Shown: positions 10,401 to 19,835, counted from the first letter of the stretch. The stretch: 56,028 bases of DNA from a bacterium (GCA_040755795.1 JBFLXS010000003.1:1-56028), one strand, 5' to 3'. The notes: a model not told the origin generated them from the letters alone. Translations and numbers: made by a program.

Positions 10401-12711
10401 GTGCATTTGTAGTAAATGTAAAGTATACAGTTAGTCCTGGGATGATTGTTCCAATAACCCAGTCTCCACTATCAATCCTATACTGAATTTCCATAATCTT
10501 TGTAGTTGCATCAGTAGCAGAACCAGTATAAGTAGGTGTATTATCATTAGTTGGGTCAGGTGTATAAGGAGCCAAGACTACATTAGGCGGAGTTGTATCA
10601 ACAACCAATGTATCCGGAGTAGAAGTCCCCCAATTTCCTGCTTCATCCTTTGCCCTGACTGTAATGGTATGATGTCCATCAGATAATGGCCCTGTTGTAA
10701 ATGTAAAGGGGACACTTAGGGCCTCAGAGAATAGATTTACAGGTTTCCATGTTCCTCCATCAACTTGATATTCAATAACCTTAATCTTTGTCATTGTATC
10801 AGTAGCAGTACCCGTATAAGTAGGTGTATTATCATTTGTTGGATTCGGGGTATAGGGATTTAATATTATATTAGAAGGAGTTGTATCTACAACTAAGATA
10901 TCTGAAACAAAAGAACTCCAATTTTCAGCTTCATCCTGTGCCCTGACTGTAATGGTATGAGGTCTATCAGATAATGGCCCTATGGTAAATGTAAATGTTA
11001 CCATTGAGGCTTGACTAAATGGGTCTACATCGACCCAGTTACCATCATCAACTTTATATTTAATATCTACAATCTTTGTAGTTGTATCAGTAGCAGAACC
11101 TCTATAAGTAGGTGTATTATCATTTGTTGGGTCTGGGGCATAAGGATTTAATATAACAGTTGGTGAGGTAACATCAACTACTAATATATCAGAGGTAGAA
11201 GTTCCCCAATTATTTAGTTCATTCTTTGCTCTTACTGTAATGGTATGAGGTCCATCAGATAATATTGGTGTAAATTTAAATACTACCGTTGAAGTTGTGA
11301 TAAATGGGTCTACATCGGTCCAGTCTCCACTATCAACTTTATATTCAATATCTACAATCTTTGTCATTGTATCAGTAGCAGTACCCGTATAAGGAGGTGT
11401 ATTATCATTAGTTGGGTCTGGAGTATAAGGATTCAGTATTACAATAGGAGGACTTGTATCAACAACCAATGTATCCGGAGTAGAAGTTCCCCAATTTCCT
11501 GCTTCATCCTGTGCCCTGACTGTAATGGTATGAGGGCCATCAGATAATGTCCCTGTTGTAAATGTAAATGTTACCGTTGATGCTTGACTAAATGGGTCTA
11601 CATCGACCCAGTTACCATTATCAACTTTATATTCAATATCTACAATCTTTGTCATTGTATCAGTAGCAGTACCAGTATAAGTAGGTGTATTATCATTTGT
11701 TGGGTCTGGGGTGTAAGAACTTAATAAGACATTCGGGATGCTGATATCAACAAATAGAGTATCAGAGGTTGCTGAACCCATGTTACCACCCGAGTAATCC
11801 TGTGCTCTGAATGAAATAGTATGGGGACCATTAGATAATGGCCCTATTGTGAATGTAAAGGGAACAGTTCGTGTGCCATAGTTTGTGCCTACAAAATCCC
11901 ACCCTCCGTCGTCAACTTTATATTCGATCACCATAATATCAGTTGCGTCAGTAGCAGTACCAGTATAGGTAGGTGTATTATCATTAGTTGGGTCTGGGGT
12001 ATAAGGATTTAGTATTACAATGGGAGGAGTCGTATCAACCAGTAATGTATCCGAAGTAGAAGTTCCCCAATTTCCTGCTTCGTCCTTTGCCCTGACTGTA
12101 ATGGTATGAGGTCCATCAGATAATGTCCCTGTTGTAAATGTAAATGTTACCGTTGATGCTTGACTAAATGGGTCTACATCGACCCAGTTACCATCATCAA
12201 CTTTATATTCAATATCTACCATCTTTGTCATTGTATCAGTAGCAGTACCAGTATAGGTAGGTGTATTATCCTTTGTTGGGTCTGGGGTATATGGGGTCAG
12301 TAATATAATTGGTAAACTACTATCTATGGTAAATGTTCCGTCACTTACATCAGAATATGTCTCTGGAGTAGGTGTAGCACTATCGGTTCCAAGAACCTGG
12401 ATTTTAACATTTTTTGAATTAATATTTGGAAGTGTCCAATTGTAGGTATAAGTTCCATCTTCTGTTTGTGTTGTAGTGCCAATAAAGTAGGGATATGTTA
12501 TCCCGGCATCAGTAGAATATGAAGCTTCAAGTGTATAAGGAGGACTGCCTCCTGTTACTACTAACTTTATATCCCTGGGGCTTCCACCGGCCCATTCCTC
12601 TCCACCATTTGGAGAGATAATTCTAAACTCTGCCTCAGCTACCCTCATAGTTAAACTCATCATTATTCCTATCAAACTACTTAAAATTATTAATTTTTTC
12701 AACATAGACAT
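7468..12711 (-). CDS. Giant exported Ig-like repeat protein with FlgD-like C-terminal domain
   Basis: This is a 1747-residue protein with a signal peptide (residues 1-27). An initial domain (FRIISPNGGEEWAGG) is followed by 12 tandem Ig-like repeats of about 95 residues, each opening with PYTPDPTNDNTPTYTG and closing with DGPHTITVRAKDEAGNWGTS. Two bacterial Ig-like domains with calcium-binding-like acidic patterns (around residues 1330-1530) follow, then a FlgD-like or sorting-type domain at about 1660-1747 (INYPNPF, YIRYVLGEPGRVTINIYD, LPNGIYFCEI). The last two Ig units are almost identical in DNA (period 285 bases), a recent duplication. Such proteins are surface adhesins or matrix proteins. 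The neighbouring PorV-like gene supports export through an outer-membrane route. Confidence 0.85.
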   Translation of the reverse strand: MSMLKKLIILSSLIGIMMSLTMRVAEAEFRIISPNGGEEWAGGSPRDIKLVVTGGSPPYTLEASYSTDAGITYPYFIGTTTQTEDGTYTYNWTLPNINSKNVKIQVLGTDSATPTPETYSDVSDGTFTIDSSLPIILLTPYTPDPTKDNTPTYTGTATDTMTKMVDIEYKVDDGNWVDVDPFSQASTVTFTFTTGTLSDGPHTITVRAKDEAGNWGTSTSDTLLVDTTPPIVILNPYTPDPTNDNTPTYTGTATDATDIMVIEYKVDDGGWDFVGTNYGTRTVPFTFTIGPLSNGPHTISFRAQDYSGGNMGSATSDTLFVDISIPNVLLSSYTPDPTNDNTPTYTGTATDTMTKIVDIEYKVDNGNWVDVDPFSQASTVTFTFTTGTLSDGPHTITVRAQDEAGNWGTSTPDTLVVDTSPPIVILNPYTPDPTNDNTPPYTGTATDTMTKIVDIEYKVDSGDWTDVDPFITTSTVVFKFTPILSDGPHTITVRAKNELNNWGTSTSDILVVDVTSPTVILNPYAPDPTNDNTPTYRGSATDTTTKIVDIKYKVDDGNWVDVDPFSQASMVTFTFTIGPLSDRPHTITVRAQDEAENWSSFVSDILVVDTTPSNIILNPYTPNPTNDNTPTYTGTATDTMTKIKVIEYQVDGGTWKPVNLFSEALSVPFTFTTGPLSDGHHTITVRAKDEAGNWGTSTPDTLVVDTTPPNVVLAPYTPDPTNDNTPTYTGSATDATTKIMEIQYRIDSGDWVIGTIIPGLTVYFTFTTNALIDGPHTITVKARDEAGNGGTSTPDTLVVDTTPSNVVLAPYTPDPTNDNTPTYTGNVTDKTKIVDIEYKVDDGDWTNATFTPGLIVSFTFTTTALLDGPHTITVRAKDESGNWGTSTPDILVIDTTPPNVVLAPYTPDPTNDNTPTYTGSATDTLTKIVEIWYSVDNGDPSIVSITPGLTIYFTFTTYPLLDAPHTITVKAKDEAGNWRTSTPDILVVDTTPPNVVLAPYTPDPSNDNTPTYTGNATDKTKIVDIEYKIDDGDWTNATFTPGLIVSFTFTTTALLDGPHTITVRTKDEAGNWGTSTPDTLVVDTNPPIVVLNPYTPDPTNDNTPTYTGIATEATTKIKEIWYRVGTETWTGIAITEGVSVLFTFTTTALFDGTHTITVRAKDEAGNWGTSTPDTLVVDTNPPIVVLNPYTPDPTNDNTPTYTGIATEATTKIKEIWYRVGTETWTGIAITEGVSVSFTFTTTALLDGPHTITVRAKDEAENWGTSSPDTLNIDTKPPYIRQAIYKDKGSIGLNAGDEIEITFNELIKSESLSINDFKLNVQGDTFGTGAMTTKNEISTGTYTVTIILGNEPKLKVPGKYVGVTTPGSPSGINVKETSSINDIAGNMATTTTEQISDQDIIDKDSPKISRAIYVDKPNTAPGVSSGDELLIIFTEDITINGAVPEDFYLPVHGDTFGMEATITQTAKSEIKIILGTQTFLTIEGIYQKGFIGTGNPSGIDISKNIMPGHIIDLSGNDAVSLEEGNEKDIEFEDKVLPTIENLLPKNGEVVNNLPVISAWLRDVGAAYNSGINPDSITIFLNGNRVIDIKKLEFDEQKSQDKFEGNNLTVILKTPLSQGEYTLSMIVADKRDNWSATATTKFIVGQPEIVSQLINYPNPFTSGEGTYIRYVLGEPGRVTINIYDISWQLVTSIEIGDRDAGIQKEKWVGLSALNEKLPNGIYFCEIVVIERDSGAEHKKYSKMAVFNER

Positions 12712-12734
12712 ATTCTCCTTTACTTACTATAAAT

Positions 12735-14258
12735 TTATCTTATTATCAAAGTGAGCAAAATCATACTGCCTAGACCAACGATAGCAAGTGGTTTATCTCC
12801 TTCTCCTGGGACAGGCCAGTCGCCAATACGAATAATCTTAACCTTATATTTACCCTCTCCCTTATAAAGCGGTAGATTATGAATAATCACCTTCTCAATA
12901 GAAGAGCCTGTAGCAAGTTTAACAGTGTTTTTTGTTGTTTTATTCGTAAGATTTCCATATTTTTGATTCCATTCGTATACATTCTCTTTTAGAATAACAC
13001 TTCCCTTCTCACCTTTTATGTGTAATTCAGGACATAAGTTATCTTTTAGGTCTCTTTCTTTGTTTTCTATTACTATTCCCAGAGGAAATTTATCCGGCTC
13101 AATAATTTTCACATTGGATAGGTTAATTATATAAGTATATTTACCACTGGGTAATTCGATATCTTTAGGTAGTTCCATCTTTTTCTCTTTAAGGTCAGTA
13201 ATCGGATAATAAATTCCTTCATTTTTAAACTCTATTTTTCCCTTAGCGGGGATGATATAAAAATCTTTATCACAACATGCAGGATATTCACTTTGTTTAA
13301 AAATCTTTATCTCTATCTTTGGCTCAAACCGTTTTATTATAGGTTCTTCCATTTCAAAATCAAAGATACTTGAGCCAGGTAAAGGTTCTATACCTTTTTT
13401 CTTAAGATTGTCTATTTCCTCTTTCACCTGGTTATAGATTTCTTCTTTTAATTCATCTTTTACTTCTTTATAAACTTCTTCAAATTCTTTTGTTGCTCTT
13501 TCTTTCTCTTGATTTTTTATATAAAATTCGACTAATTTAAATCTGTTTAACATCTCCTCATTATACAACTCGGCCAGGTTTTTCTGAACAGTCTTTTTTT
13601 CTATAATGCTTTTTAGTTCAAACTCTCTTATTCGTATTAATCTATCTATTATATTCTCTGGAACCAAATTTTCTGCCCCTTTAATTTTCAACCTATTCCT
13701 TTTAGCATCAAGAGATAGTTTGGCTATGCCAAAAAAGAGATTTTCAAACTCTAGTGGTTCTATAAATTCTTTCTTAAATTCACTCTCAGGGATTTTCTTG
13801 AAAGATGAGATTGCCTCTTCATATAATCCCATCTCTAAACAAGTAAGTGACTTAAAGATATATGCATCTATAAATTGTTTCTCAGAATCAATTACTTTCT
13901 CAAAAGATTCTTTTGCTAATTGAAGGTTAATTACATCCTGTTTAATAACCTCGTTAATAAATGAGAATTCCTCGGTTTTATATTTTTCCTTTAATCCATC
14001 AAAGAAGTTTGATAGAGATACTTCTTCTTGAGGAAATAGTTCTCTTAACTTATCCAAAGTTATCTCTTTTTCTTCAAATATCTTATTAAGTTTTTCTTTC
14101 ATCTCACCGAGGCTATTTTTAGTTCTTCTAAAATTTAATACGCCTTCTGTAAAGTAATTTTCAACTTCCTTTGGTAAATTTTGACAAAAACTAATTTCAG
14201 CAAACAAGCAGTGATAGAGAAACAAGGATAAAACAATTCTACTCCAAATTCTTTTCAT
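12735..14258 (-). CDS. Secreted TPR/coiled-coil protein of unknown function
   Basis: This 507-residue protein is counted from the ATG at 14258, which is preceded by GGGAG with a 10-base gap. A GTG three codons upstream would overlap that site. Residues 8-28 are a signal peptide ending near FAEISFCQ. Residues 110-165 look like TPR helices (AKESFEKVIDSEKQFIDAY), and residues 190-290 are charged and coiled-coil-like. A beta-rich C-terminal half follows, and the protein ends in a hydrophobic segment (GLGSMILLTLIIR). The gene is 23 bases upstream of the giant Ig protein and is probably cotranscribed with it. I do not recognise a family. A periplasmic assembly or scaffold role for the surface protein is only a guess from context. 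Confidence 0.7.
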   Translation of the reverse strand: MKRIWSRIVLSLFLYHCLFAEISFCQNLPKEVENYFTEGVLNFRRTKNSLGEMKEKLNKIFEEKEITLDKLRELFPQEEVSLSNFFDGLKEKYKTEEFSFINEVIKQDVINLQLAKESFEKVIDSEKQFIDAYIFKSLTCLEMGLYEEAISSFKKIPESEFKKEFIEPLEFENLFFGIAKLSLDAKRNRLKIKGAENLVPENIIDRLIRIREFELKSIIEKKTVQKNLAELYNEEMLNRFKLVEFYIKNQEKERATKEFEEVYKEVKDELKEEIYNQVKEEIDNLKKKGIEPLPGSSIFDFEMEEPIIKRFEPKIEIKIFKQSEYPACCDKDFYIIPAKGKIEFKNEGIYYPITDLKEKKMELPKDIELPSGKYTYIINLSNVKIIEPDKFPLGIVIENKERDLKDNLCPELHIKGEKGSVILKENVYEWNQKYGNLTNKTTKNTVKLATGSSIEKVIIHNLPLYKGEGKYKVKIIRIGDWPVPGEGDKPLAIVGLGSMILLTLIIR

Positions 14259-14371
14259 TTTCTTCACACTCCCTTTTCTTAGAATGATAAACGACCACTT
14301 CGCAGGATGAAAGAGAATTCATCCCTTATTCTTCATTTCGCGTCATTCGTCTTCTCATCGCTCATCTTTTA

Positions 14372-15355
14372 TTATCTATTCCAATAGTGGCATGCTACAC
14401 TATGGTTTTCACTAATTGATTCAAGAAGTGGTGTTTCTTCTCGACATCTTTTTTTTGATGATTTACACCTATCGTGAAATAGACAGCTGTCATAATTCTT
14501 TCTTTTCATCTCTGGTTCTTTATCACCTATGTTAGTTGGTTGATAGTTAGAGGCAGAAAATAACTCCTTTGTATAAGGATGTCTTGCCTCTTCAGAGATG
14601 ACTTTTTTAACATCACCTATTTCAACAATCCTTCCTAAATACATAACCGCTACTTTAGAACATAAAGTTTTGACTACTCCTATATCATGAGATATAAGTA
14701 AGAGAGAAAGACCTTCCTGGAGTTTATTTTTCAAAAGTTCTATAATATGATTTCTCACTGGTGCATCCAGGCCTGAAAATGGTTCATCACATATAACTAA
14801 ATCTGGTTCTACGGACAATGCTCGAATTAATCCAATTCTCCGTTTTTCTCCCCCACTTAATTCATGGGGATATGCATGAATATATTCAGGATTCAAAAGT
14901 ACATTTACTAAATATGTCCTTATTAAGTCATTTATTTCTTTTTTACTTATACCTTTTCCCTTACTTTTAAGCATTATAGCCTCTTTTATATTTTTACCTA
15001 TAGACATGTGTGGATTCAAAGAAGCCTCTGGATGTTGAAAAACCATCTGAACTCTTCTTCGATATTCATAAATTTGTTTCTTAGAGAATTCATAAACACA
15101 TATTTCTGAATTACCAAATTTCACCTTTCCTTTATCTATATAAGGGAATAATCGAAGGATAATCCTGGCTAATGTAGTCTTACCACAACCACTTTCACCT
15201 ATTACTCCCACACATTCTCCCTTATTGATGTCTAAAGAAACATTATTTACTGCCCAGATAATTTTTTGTGTTTTTGGTGTAAGTTTTGAGATAAATTTCT
15301 TAATTAAGGTCTCTGACCACGAAAATTTCTTCGCTACATTCTCAATCTTTAACAT
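14372..15355 (-). CDS. oppF: Oligopeptide/dipeptide ABC transporter ATP-binding protein (OppF/DppF type)
   Basis: This 327-residue ATPase shows Walker A GESGCGKTT at residues 53-61, signature LSGGEKRR near 165, and Walker B VICDEPFSGLD with the following switch His (LLISHD). The C-terminal oligo_HPY-type tail contains four spaced cysteines (CLFHDRC, RC, AC), typical of OppD/OppF and consistent with the iron-sulfur-like cysteine cluster reported in this family. It is the last gene of the five-gene operon running from 19795 downwards, 17 bases after the partner ATPase. It would power peptide uptake at the cytoplasmic face of the inner membrane. Substrate specificity (oligo- or dipeptide, or nickel) cannot be told from sequence alone. 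Confidence 0.88.
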   Translation of the reverse strand: MLKIENVAKKFSWSETLIKKFISKLTPKTQKIIWAVNNVSLDINKGECVGVIGESGCGKTTLARIILRLFPYIDKGKVKFGNSEICVYEFSKKQIYEYRRRVQMVFQHPEASLNPHMSIGKNIKEAIMLKSKGKGISKKEINDLIRTYLVNVLLNPEYIHAYPHELSGGEKRRIGLIRALSVEPDLVICDEPFSGLDAPVRNHIIELLKNKLQEGLSLLLISHDIGVVKTLCSKVAVMYLGRIVEIGDVKKVISEEARHPYTKELFSASNYQPTNIGDKEPEMKRKNYDSCLFHDRCKSSKKRCREETPLLESISENHSVACHYWNR

Positions 15356-15372
15356 TAACCTCTCTCCTTTTT

Positions 15373-16359
15373 TTAACTGTAATTAAAACATCTAACCTCA
15401 TGTTCTAATTCAGTATCAATTGAATATAATTCTGGTTTTCCCGTCAGACATAACCCGTTTTTAACACTACATTTATTATAAAATTTACATCCTTTCGTAA
15501 CCTGGTCTAAAATTGGTTGTTTAGTAAAATATTCTTTTTTTGAACTTTTATGAGCTTCAATAAGCATTTTTGTATAAGGATGTTTATCTATTTTATCTGT
15601 TAATATCTCCTTTTTTCCTTTTTCTACTATTTCACCTGCATATATGACTATAACTCTATCAGCTAATTTTTCTACCGCCTTAAGGTCATGAGAGATGAAA
15701 AAGAGTGCCCTCTTATTACCATTTTCATTTAAAAACTCTTTAAGTAATTCTATAATCTTAATCATTAAAGGGGGGTCAATTCCCGTAGTTGGCTCATCAG
15801 CAATAAGAATAGTAGGATTTGCCGCTATTGCCATAGAAATAATTGCTCGTTGACACATCCCACCACTCAGGTGATGAGGGTATTCTTCTGCCTTTCCGTA
15901 GAGATGTAGTTTTTTAAAAATCTCATCTGTTTTTTTATGTCTTTGGTGTCTTTCATCATTTATAAGATAAACTTCTTCAACCTGTGTTCTTATTTTTTGG
16001 AAAGGATTAAGTGCACTTCTTGCCCCTTGCATAATCAGAGAAATTTCTCTTCCTCTAATTTGTCTCATTTTCTCCTCATATCCAGATTTCTTTATCCATT
16101 TACCAAAATCCCTATATCTATTTAATCCATCAAGCAGATTTTCTCCCTTAAACCATATTTCACCGTTTATAATCCCTTGTAAATGATGAATTAGCCCCAT
16201 GATAGAATAAGCAATTTGTGTCTTTCCACTCCCAGACTCGCCAAACAAAGCTACTACCTCTCCTTGCCTGATATCAAAAGTTACATTATCAACCACTGGT
16301 AAAGAAGATTTTTTATAATAAGTTGTGAGATTTTTAATCTCAAGTAAAGGCATTTCCAT
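15373..16359 (-). CDS. oppD: Oligopeptide/dipeptide ABC transporter ATP-binding protein (OppD/DppD type)
   Basis: This 328-residue ATPase has Walker A GESGSGKT at residues 40-47, signature LSGGMCQRA, Walker B ILIADEPTTGID and switch His in FFISHDLKA. The DppD/OppD hallmark (DPPLMIKIIELL) and the cysteine-bearing C-terminal tail (CKFYNKCSVKNGLC) are present. It is one of the two non-identical ATPases that form a heterodimer under the OppB/OppC permeases. AAGGAA lies 7-8 bases before the chosen ATG; a second in-frame ATG two codons on is also possible. The gene sits between the permease and oppF-type genes with gaps of about 20 bases. Confidence 0.88.
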   Translation of the reverse strand: MEMPLLEIKNLTTYYKKSSLPVVDNVTFDIRQGEVVALFGESGSGKTQIAYSIMGLIHHLQGIINGEIWFKGENLLDGLNRYRDFGKWIKKSGYEEKMRQIRGREISLIMQGARSALNPFQKIRTQVEEVYLINDERHQRHKKTDEIFKKLHLYGKAEEYPHHLSGGMCQRAIISMAIAANPTILIADEPTTGIDPPLMIKIIELLKEFLNENGNKRALFFISHDLKAVEKLADRVIVIYAGEIVEKGKKEILTDKIDKHPYTKMLIEAHKSSKKEYFTKQPILDQVTKGCKFYNKCSVKNGLCLTGKPELYSIDTELEHEVRCFNYS

Positions 16360-16381
16360 TTATCCATTCCTTACCTTTTTA

Positions 16382-17257
16382 CTATTCCAATCCAACATGT
16401 TGATGAAGTTTAATCCTTCTGTTAATACTATCTGCCAATCCATAAAAGACAAGGATATTAGTAACCACCATTATTACAGGGAAGAAAGTGAACCACCAAG
16501 CTTCAAACTTATCCCTGGCATCGACTAAAATAGCACCAAAATAATTTTTTCCAAAAGGGTAGTAGCCCCAAGGACTAGTAGAGGCTAAATAATTCACGCC
16601 TATTTCTATCATAATCACTTCAGCCATCTGCAAGGAGGCTTGAATAATAAAGATAGGAAGGCAATTGTAGAATAATATATGTCGAAACACTATATCAAAC
16701 TTTCCTAATCCTAAAGCTTCATTTGCTTCAATAAAGTAGTTTTTCTGTAAAGATTCAATCTTTAACTTCACAAGCCTACCTAATTTAGCCGAATTAAGGA
16801 CTCCTAAAACAATTACAATATCACGAAATTGTGGTGGATCCAAAAAAGTTATTATCAGGAGAATAGTAATATACTTAGGAAAAGATTCAAGAACATCCAT
16901 AATAGAGGATGTAAGGGAAATACCTACTTTACCTATGAATACTTCTGACCAGATACTACTTGAGCCTACACCAAGAATTATCCCTCCTAATAAAGTAACG
17001 ATACCAACAGCTAATAAACCAGGGAAGAAATATCTACGGATGGCGACTATAGTTCGTAAAAAAATATCTTCCCCAGAATCATCGGTCCCAAAAATATGCT
17101 CCCAGGTAGGAGGAGAAAGTTCTTTCCCTGGATTAGGTTCAATTAAATAGGAGATAATCACTGCAACTATAATTATCAGGAACAATAAAATATTTAAGTA
17201 TAGCGACGGGCATATTTTTATTTCTTTCCATATTATCTTCTTTATTAATGAATCCAC
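16382..17257 (-). CDS. oppC: Oligopeptide/dipeptide ABC transporter permease (OppC/DppC type)
   Basis: This 291-residue inner-membrane permease starts at GTG (17255-17257) after AGGAG. An N-terminal membrane helix (residues 20-41) is followed by the OppC-type periplasmic segment HIFGTDDSGEDIFLRTI, close to the family consensus HxLGTDxxGRDxxSR. The remaining helices include the EAA-like cytoplasmic loop EANEALGLGKFDIVFRHIL, which contacts the ATPase. Its length matches the family. It is 10 bases downstream of the OppB-type gene. Confidence 0.87.
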   Translation of the reverse strand: MDSLIKKIIWKEIKICPSLYLNILLFLIIIVAVIISYLIEPNPGKELSPPTWEHIFGTDDSGEDIFLRTIVAIRRYFFPGLLAVGIVTLLGGIILGVGSSSIWSEVFIGKVGISLTSSIMDVLESFPKYITILLIITFLDPPQFRDIVIVLGVLNSAKLGRLVKLKIESLQKNYFIEANEALGLGKFDIVFRHILFYNCLPIFIIQASLQMAEVIMIEIGVNYLASTSPWGYYPFGKNYFGAILVDARDKFEAWWFTFFPVIMVVTNILVFYGLADSINRRIKLHQHVGLE

Positions 17258-17266
17258 AATATTCTC

Positions 17267-18142
17267 CTATATCTTCCGTAGACGTGGGTCTAATACTACC
17301 TGGATTAATTTATTAGTAAAGTTGAGCAAAATAACTCCCGATATTACTATAATGAGTATTCCCAGAAGTAAATTAGTATCTCTATTTTTAGCAGAATCCC
17401 AGGTTAGCGACCCAATTCCAGGTAATCCAAACATCTGCTCAACAATAACTGTGCCACTGATTAGAATTACTAAATGTGAAGATATTACTCGCGATATAAG
17501 AATAATAAGGCTATATTTTAAATGTTTCCATACCTTCGCTCCTTTAGCTATAGCCATAAGGATATAAGGTTCTCTCTTAATAGCTATAATCTCTTCTTTT
17601 GAATGCCTAACCATTTCATTCAATGTTCCTTCAAAGATACCAAGTATTACACCTGGCACTAGATAGTGAAACAATTCTGGTTCATTACCATAAGGGTATA
17701 GTTTAGTATGAGAGAGTTTCAAAATAACATAGCTAAAGATAAAAATAGGGATTCCAGAAAAGGCATAAATGATAAATTTACCTATTCCGGATAAAAAAGG
17801 TTGTCTAAATCTATTAGATAATAACAAAAAAATAGCGGTGCATAAAATTGAAGTTAATAAAGCAATAGAAATAAGAAAGATAGAGTTTTTAATTCCATAT
17901 AAAATCTGTGGAAGTACCTCTTCCCCTCCTCCTTTTGTCTTACCAAAATCATGCCTAACAACTATTTTCTTTACCCAATTGAAGTAATGAAGATTCCATG
18001 AACTATTTTTACTATGGGCACTATAATAGTCATAACCACCTCCTGGTGAAAAATAGATTAATAAAAACACACATAAGCTGGCTATAAAAAGGCTAAAAAT
18101 AGACCTGGCTATTTCTCTAATTAAAGTAATGAAAAACCTCAT
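17267..18142 (-). CDS. oppB: Oligopeptide/dipeptide ABC transporter permease (OppB/DppB type)
   Basis: This 291-residue inner-membrane protein has an N-terminal helix IARSIFSLFIASLCVFLLIY followed by FSPGG, as in OppB. An EAA-like loop (YILMAIAKGAKVWKHLKYSLI) and the terminal motif EQMFGLPGIGSLTWDSAKNRD are highly characteristic (family consensus ExxFxxPGxGxLxxxAxxxRD). It pairs with the OppC-type gene that follows. The start lies 13 bases after the stop of the solute-binding gene, so translation is probably coupled. Confidence 0.87.
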   Translation of the reverse strand: MRFFITLIREIARSIFSLFIASLCVFLLIYFSPGGGYDYYSAHSKNSSWNLHYFNWVKKIVVRHDFGKTKGGGEEVLPQILYGIKNSIFLISIALLTSILCTAIFLLLSNRFRQPFLSGIGKFIIYAFSGIPIFIFSYVILKLSHTKLYPYGNEPELFHYLVPGVILGIFEGTLNEMVRHSKEEIIAIKREPYILMAIAKGAKVWKHLKYSLIILISRVISSHLVILISGTVIVEQMFGLPGIGSLTWDSAKNRDTNLLLGILIIVISGVILLNFTNKLIQVVLDPRLRKI

Positions 18143-18154
18143 TGAAAGTAACCT

Positions 18155-19795
18155 TTATTCTCTAATATACCAATTAGTTATATAGGTAAAGAAATGATAA
18201 GGATGAATATCAACTCCTTTTAGTTCATTTGTTCTAACTCCTGCATAGGCAGGTAATGGGAATAAAAAAGTATAAGGGCAGTCATCATAGATGATTCTAT
18301 CCATCTCATGTTTATTTTTTAATCTTGCTTCTGGATCCGAAAGGGTTTCATTTTCAATAATCAGTTTTTCTAAATCAGAATTCCTATATGAAACAAAGTT
18401 ATTGCCTCCTTTTCGCATTTCAGATGGAGAAAAAATTTCTTCTACAATCTCCGCCTCTGGATGAAAATTCCATCTGCCAAAGGCAATATCAAAGTTTTTA
18501 TCTCTTACTACCTCATTTATCCACTTTTTCATCTCCATATAATATACTCTTTCTTCGTTTCCTATCATTATCTTTACTCCAATATCTGATAGGCGTGTTT
18601 GATACATATCACAAATTCTACTAAATGCCTTCTCATTAGTAACATATGCCTTTAAACTTACTATAAATGGTTCCCCATTTTTCTTCAGCACCTTATCTTT
18701 TTCATCATAAATAAAACCTGCTTTTGCTAATAGTTTTTTTGCCTGCTCGACATTATATTTTCTTGGTTCAATATCTGGATTACTTTCCTCACGCGGGTGT
18801 GGACTATACATAATTTGGTCAATAGGGACTTTTTCTCCATACACATTTTTTATCATCGCTTCAATATCAATTGCATAAGTTAACGCTTGTCTTACAAGTT
18901 TATCTTTAAGGAATTTATGATTACAGTTATAGGCAAAAAATGCAAAGCTGCGAGAGCTATGTTTTATTAATTTACAGCCAGTCTGCTGAGCGGATTTCTC
19001 AATCTCTTCCCACTCACTCGGTCGGACTTCTGGCAAAAGGTAAATTCCACCATTAATCAACATATCTTTGGCTGCAAGTGGATCATCAACATGCATCATG
19101 ATTATTTCATCTATCCTTTCATCACCCAAATTCTTATTTAGTTTTCTAAATCCTTTAAAATAAGACTCATTCCATTTAAGTCTTATTTTTTTATCAGTTC
19201 CTCTGCTATAAAAATAGTATGGTCCTGTTCCTATAACCTTTGTTTTTCCAAATGCCTCCTCATCAGATATAAATTCTGTTGTTGGCTCAAATATGTGTTT
19301 AGGGATAATATTAAAAAACATCCTTCCTAAAAATAATTCTTCAGGTATTTCTGTTTTAAGGGTAAATTGAATAGTATGGGAACCAATGGCCTGGACATCA
19401 CTAAATAGTCCATTTAGCCATTTTAAGTTTGTCTCTGTCTGAGGATTAGTAATCATTCTAAAAGTAAACTCTACATCCTCAGCAGTTAAGGGGATATTAT
19501 CATGCCAAACTACATTCTTGCGTAATGTAAAGTTATATCTTCTGCTATCAATTCTTTGAGGAGTAAGAGTATCTAATAAATCAGCAGATGGGTTCATATT
19601 GATATCAAAACCTACTAAACTATTATAAAGTAGGCTTGAAAGTCTAAGGGAAATTGCATCTTGTATATTTAGTGGATTAAGAGATTCAGGCATGGCATAT
19701 TCTGCATATCTCATTGGTAGCCCAAAAACCTCATAAGGTAACAATAACACAAAGATATATGTAACTACTTTAACTAAATTTAATTTTCTATTCAT
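18155..19795 (-). CDS. oppA: Extracellular solute-binding protein family 5 (oligopeptide/dipeptide-binding)
   Basis: This 546-residue protein has a signal peptide (residues 7-25, KVVTYIFVLLLPYEVFG) without a lipobox cysteine, so it looks periplasmic. Family-5 features are visible in order: YAMPESLNPLN near the N-terminus, LLYNSLVGFD, FTLRKNVVWHDNIPLTAEDV (the SBP_bac_5 signature region), VIGTGPYYF, KDKLVRQALTYAIDIEAMI, and the late PYTFLF. It captures peptides for the OppBCDF-type complex encoded just downstream. AGGAGG precedes the ATG with good spacing. The gene is first of its five-gene set, although TPR genes lie 40 bases upstream on the same strand, so the transcript may be longer. Confidence 0.9.
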   Translation of the reverse strand: MNRKLNLVKVVTYIFVLLLPYEVFGLPMRYAEYAMPESLNPLNIQDAISLRLSSLLYNSLVGFDINMNPSADLLDTLTPQRIDSRRYNFTLRKNVVWHDNIPLTAEDVEFTFRMITNPQTETNLKWLNGLFSDVQAIGSHTIQFTLKTEIPEELFLGRMFFNIIPKHIFEPTTEFISDEEAFGKTKVIGTGPYYFYSRGTDKKIRLKWNESYFKGFRKLNKNLGDERIDEIIMMHVDDPLAAKDMLINGGIYLLPEVRPSEWEEIEKSAQQTGCKLIKHSSRSFAFFAYNCNHKFLKDKLVRQALTYAIDIEAMIKNVYGEKVPIDQIMYSPHPREESNPDIEPRKYNVEQAKKLLAKAGFIYDEKDKVLKKNGEPFIVSLKAYVTNEKAFSRICDMYQTRLSDIGVKIMIGNEERVYYMEMKKWINEVVRDKNFDIAFGRWNFHPEAEIVEEIFSPSEMRKGGNNFVSYRNSDLEKLIIENETLSDPEARLKNKHEMDRIIYDDCPYTFLFPLPAYAGVRTNELKGVDIHPYHFFTYITNWYIRE

Positions 19796-19835
19796 AACTT
19801 AAATTCCTCCTTACACTCAAAATTTTGGTAATCAA

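Noticed and set aside
7900-12300. Many plus-strand open frames inside the giant Ig gene
   Set aside because: They are shadows produced by the repetitive antisense sequence of the 1747-residue gene, without ribosome-binding sites.
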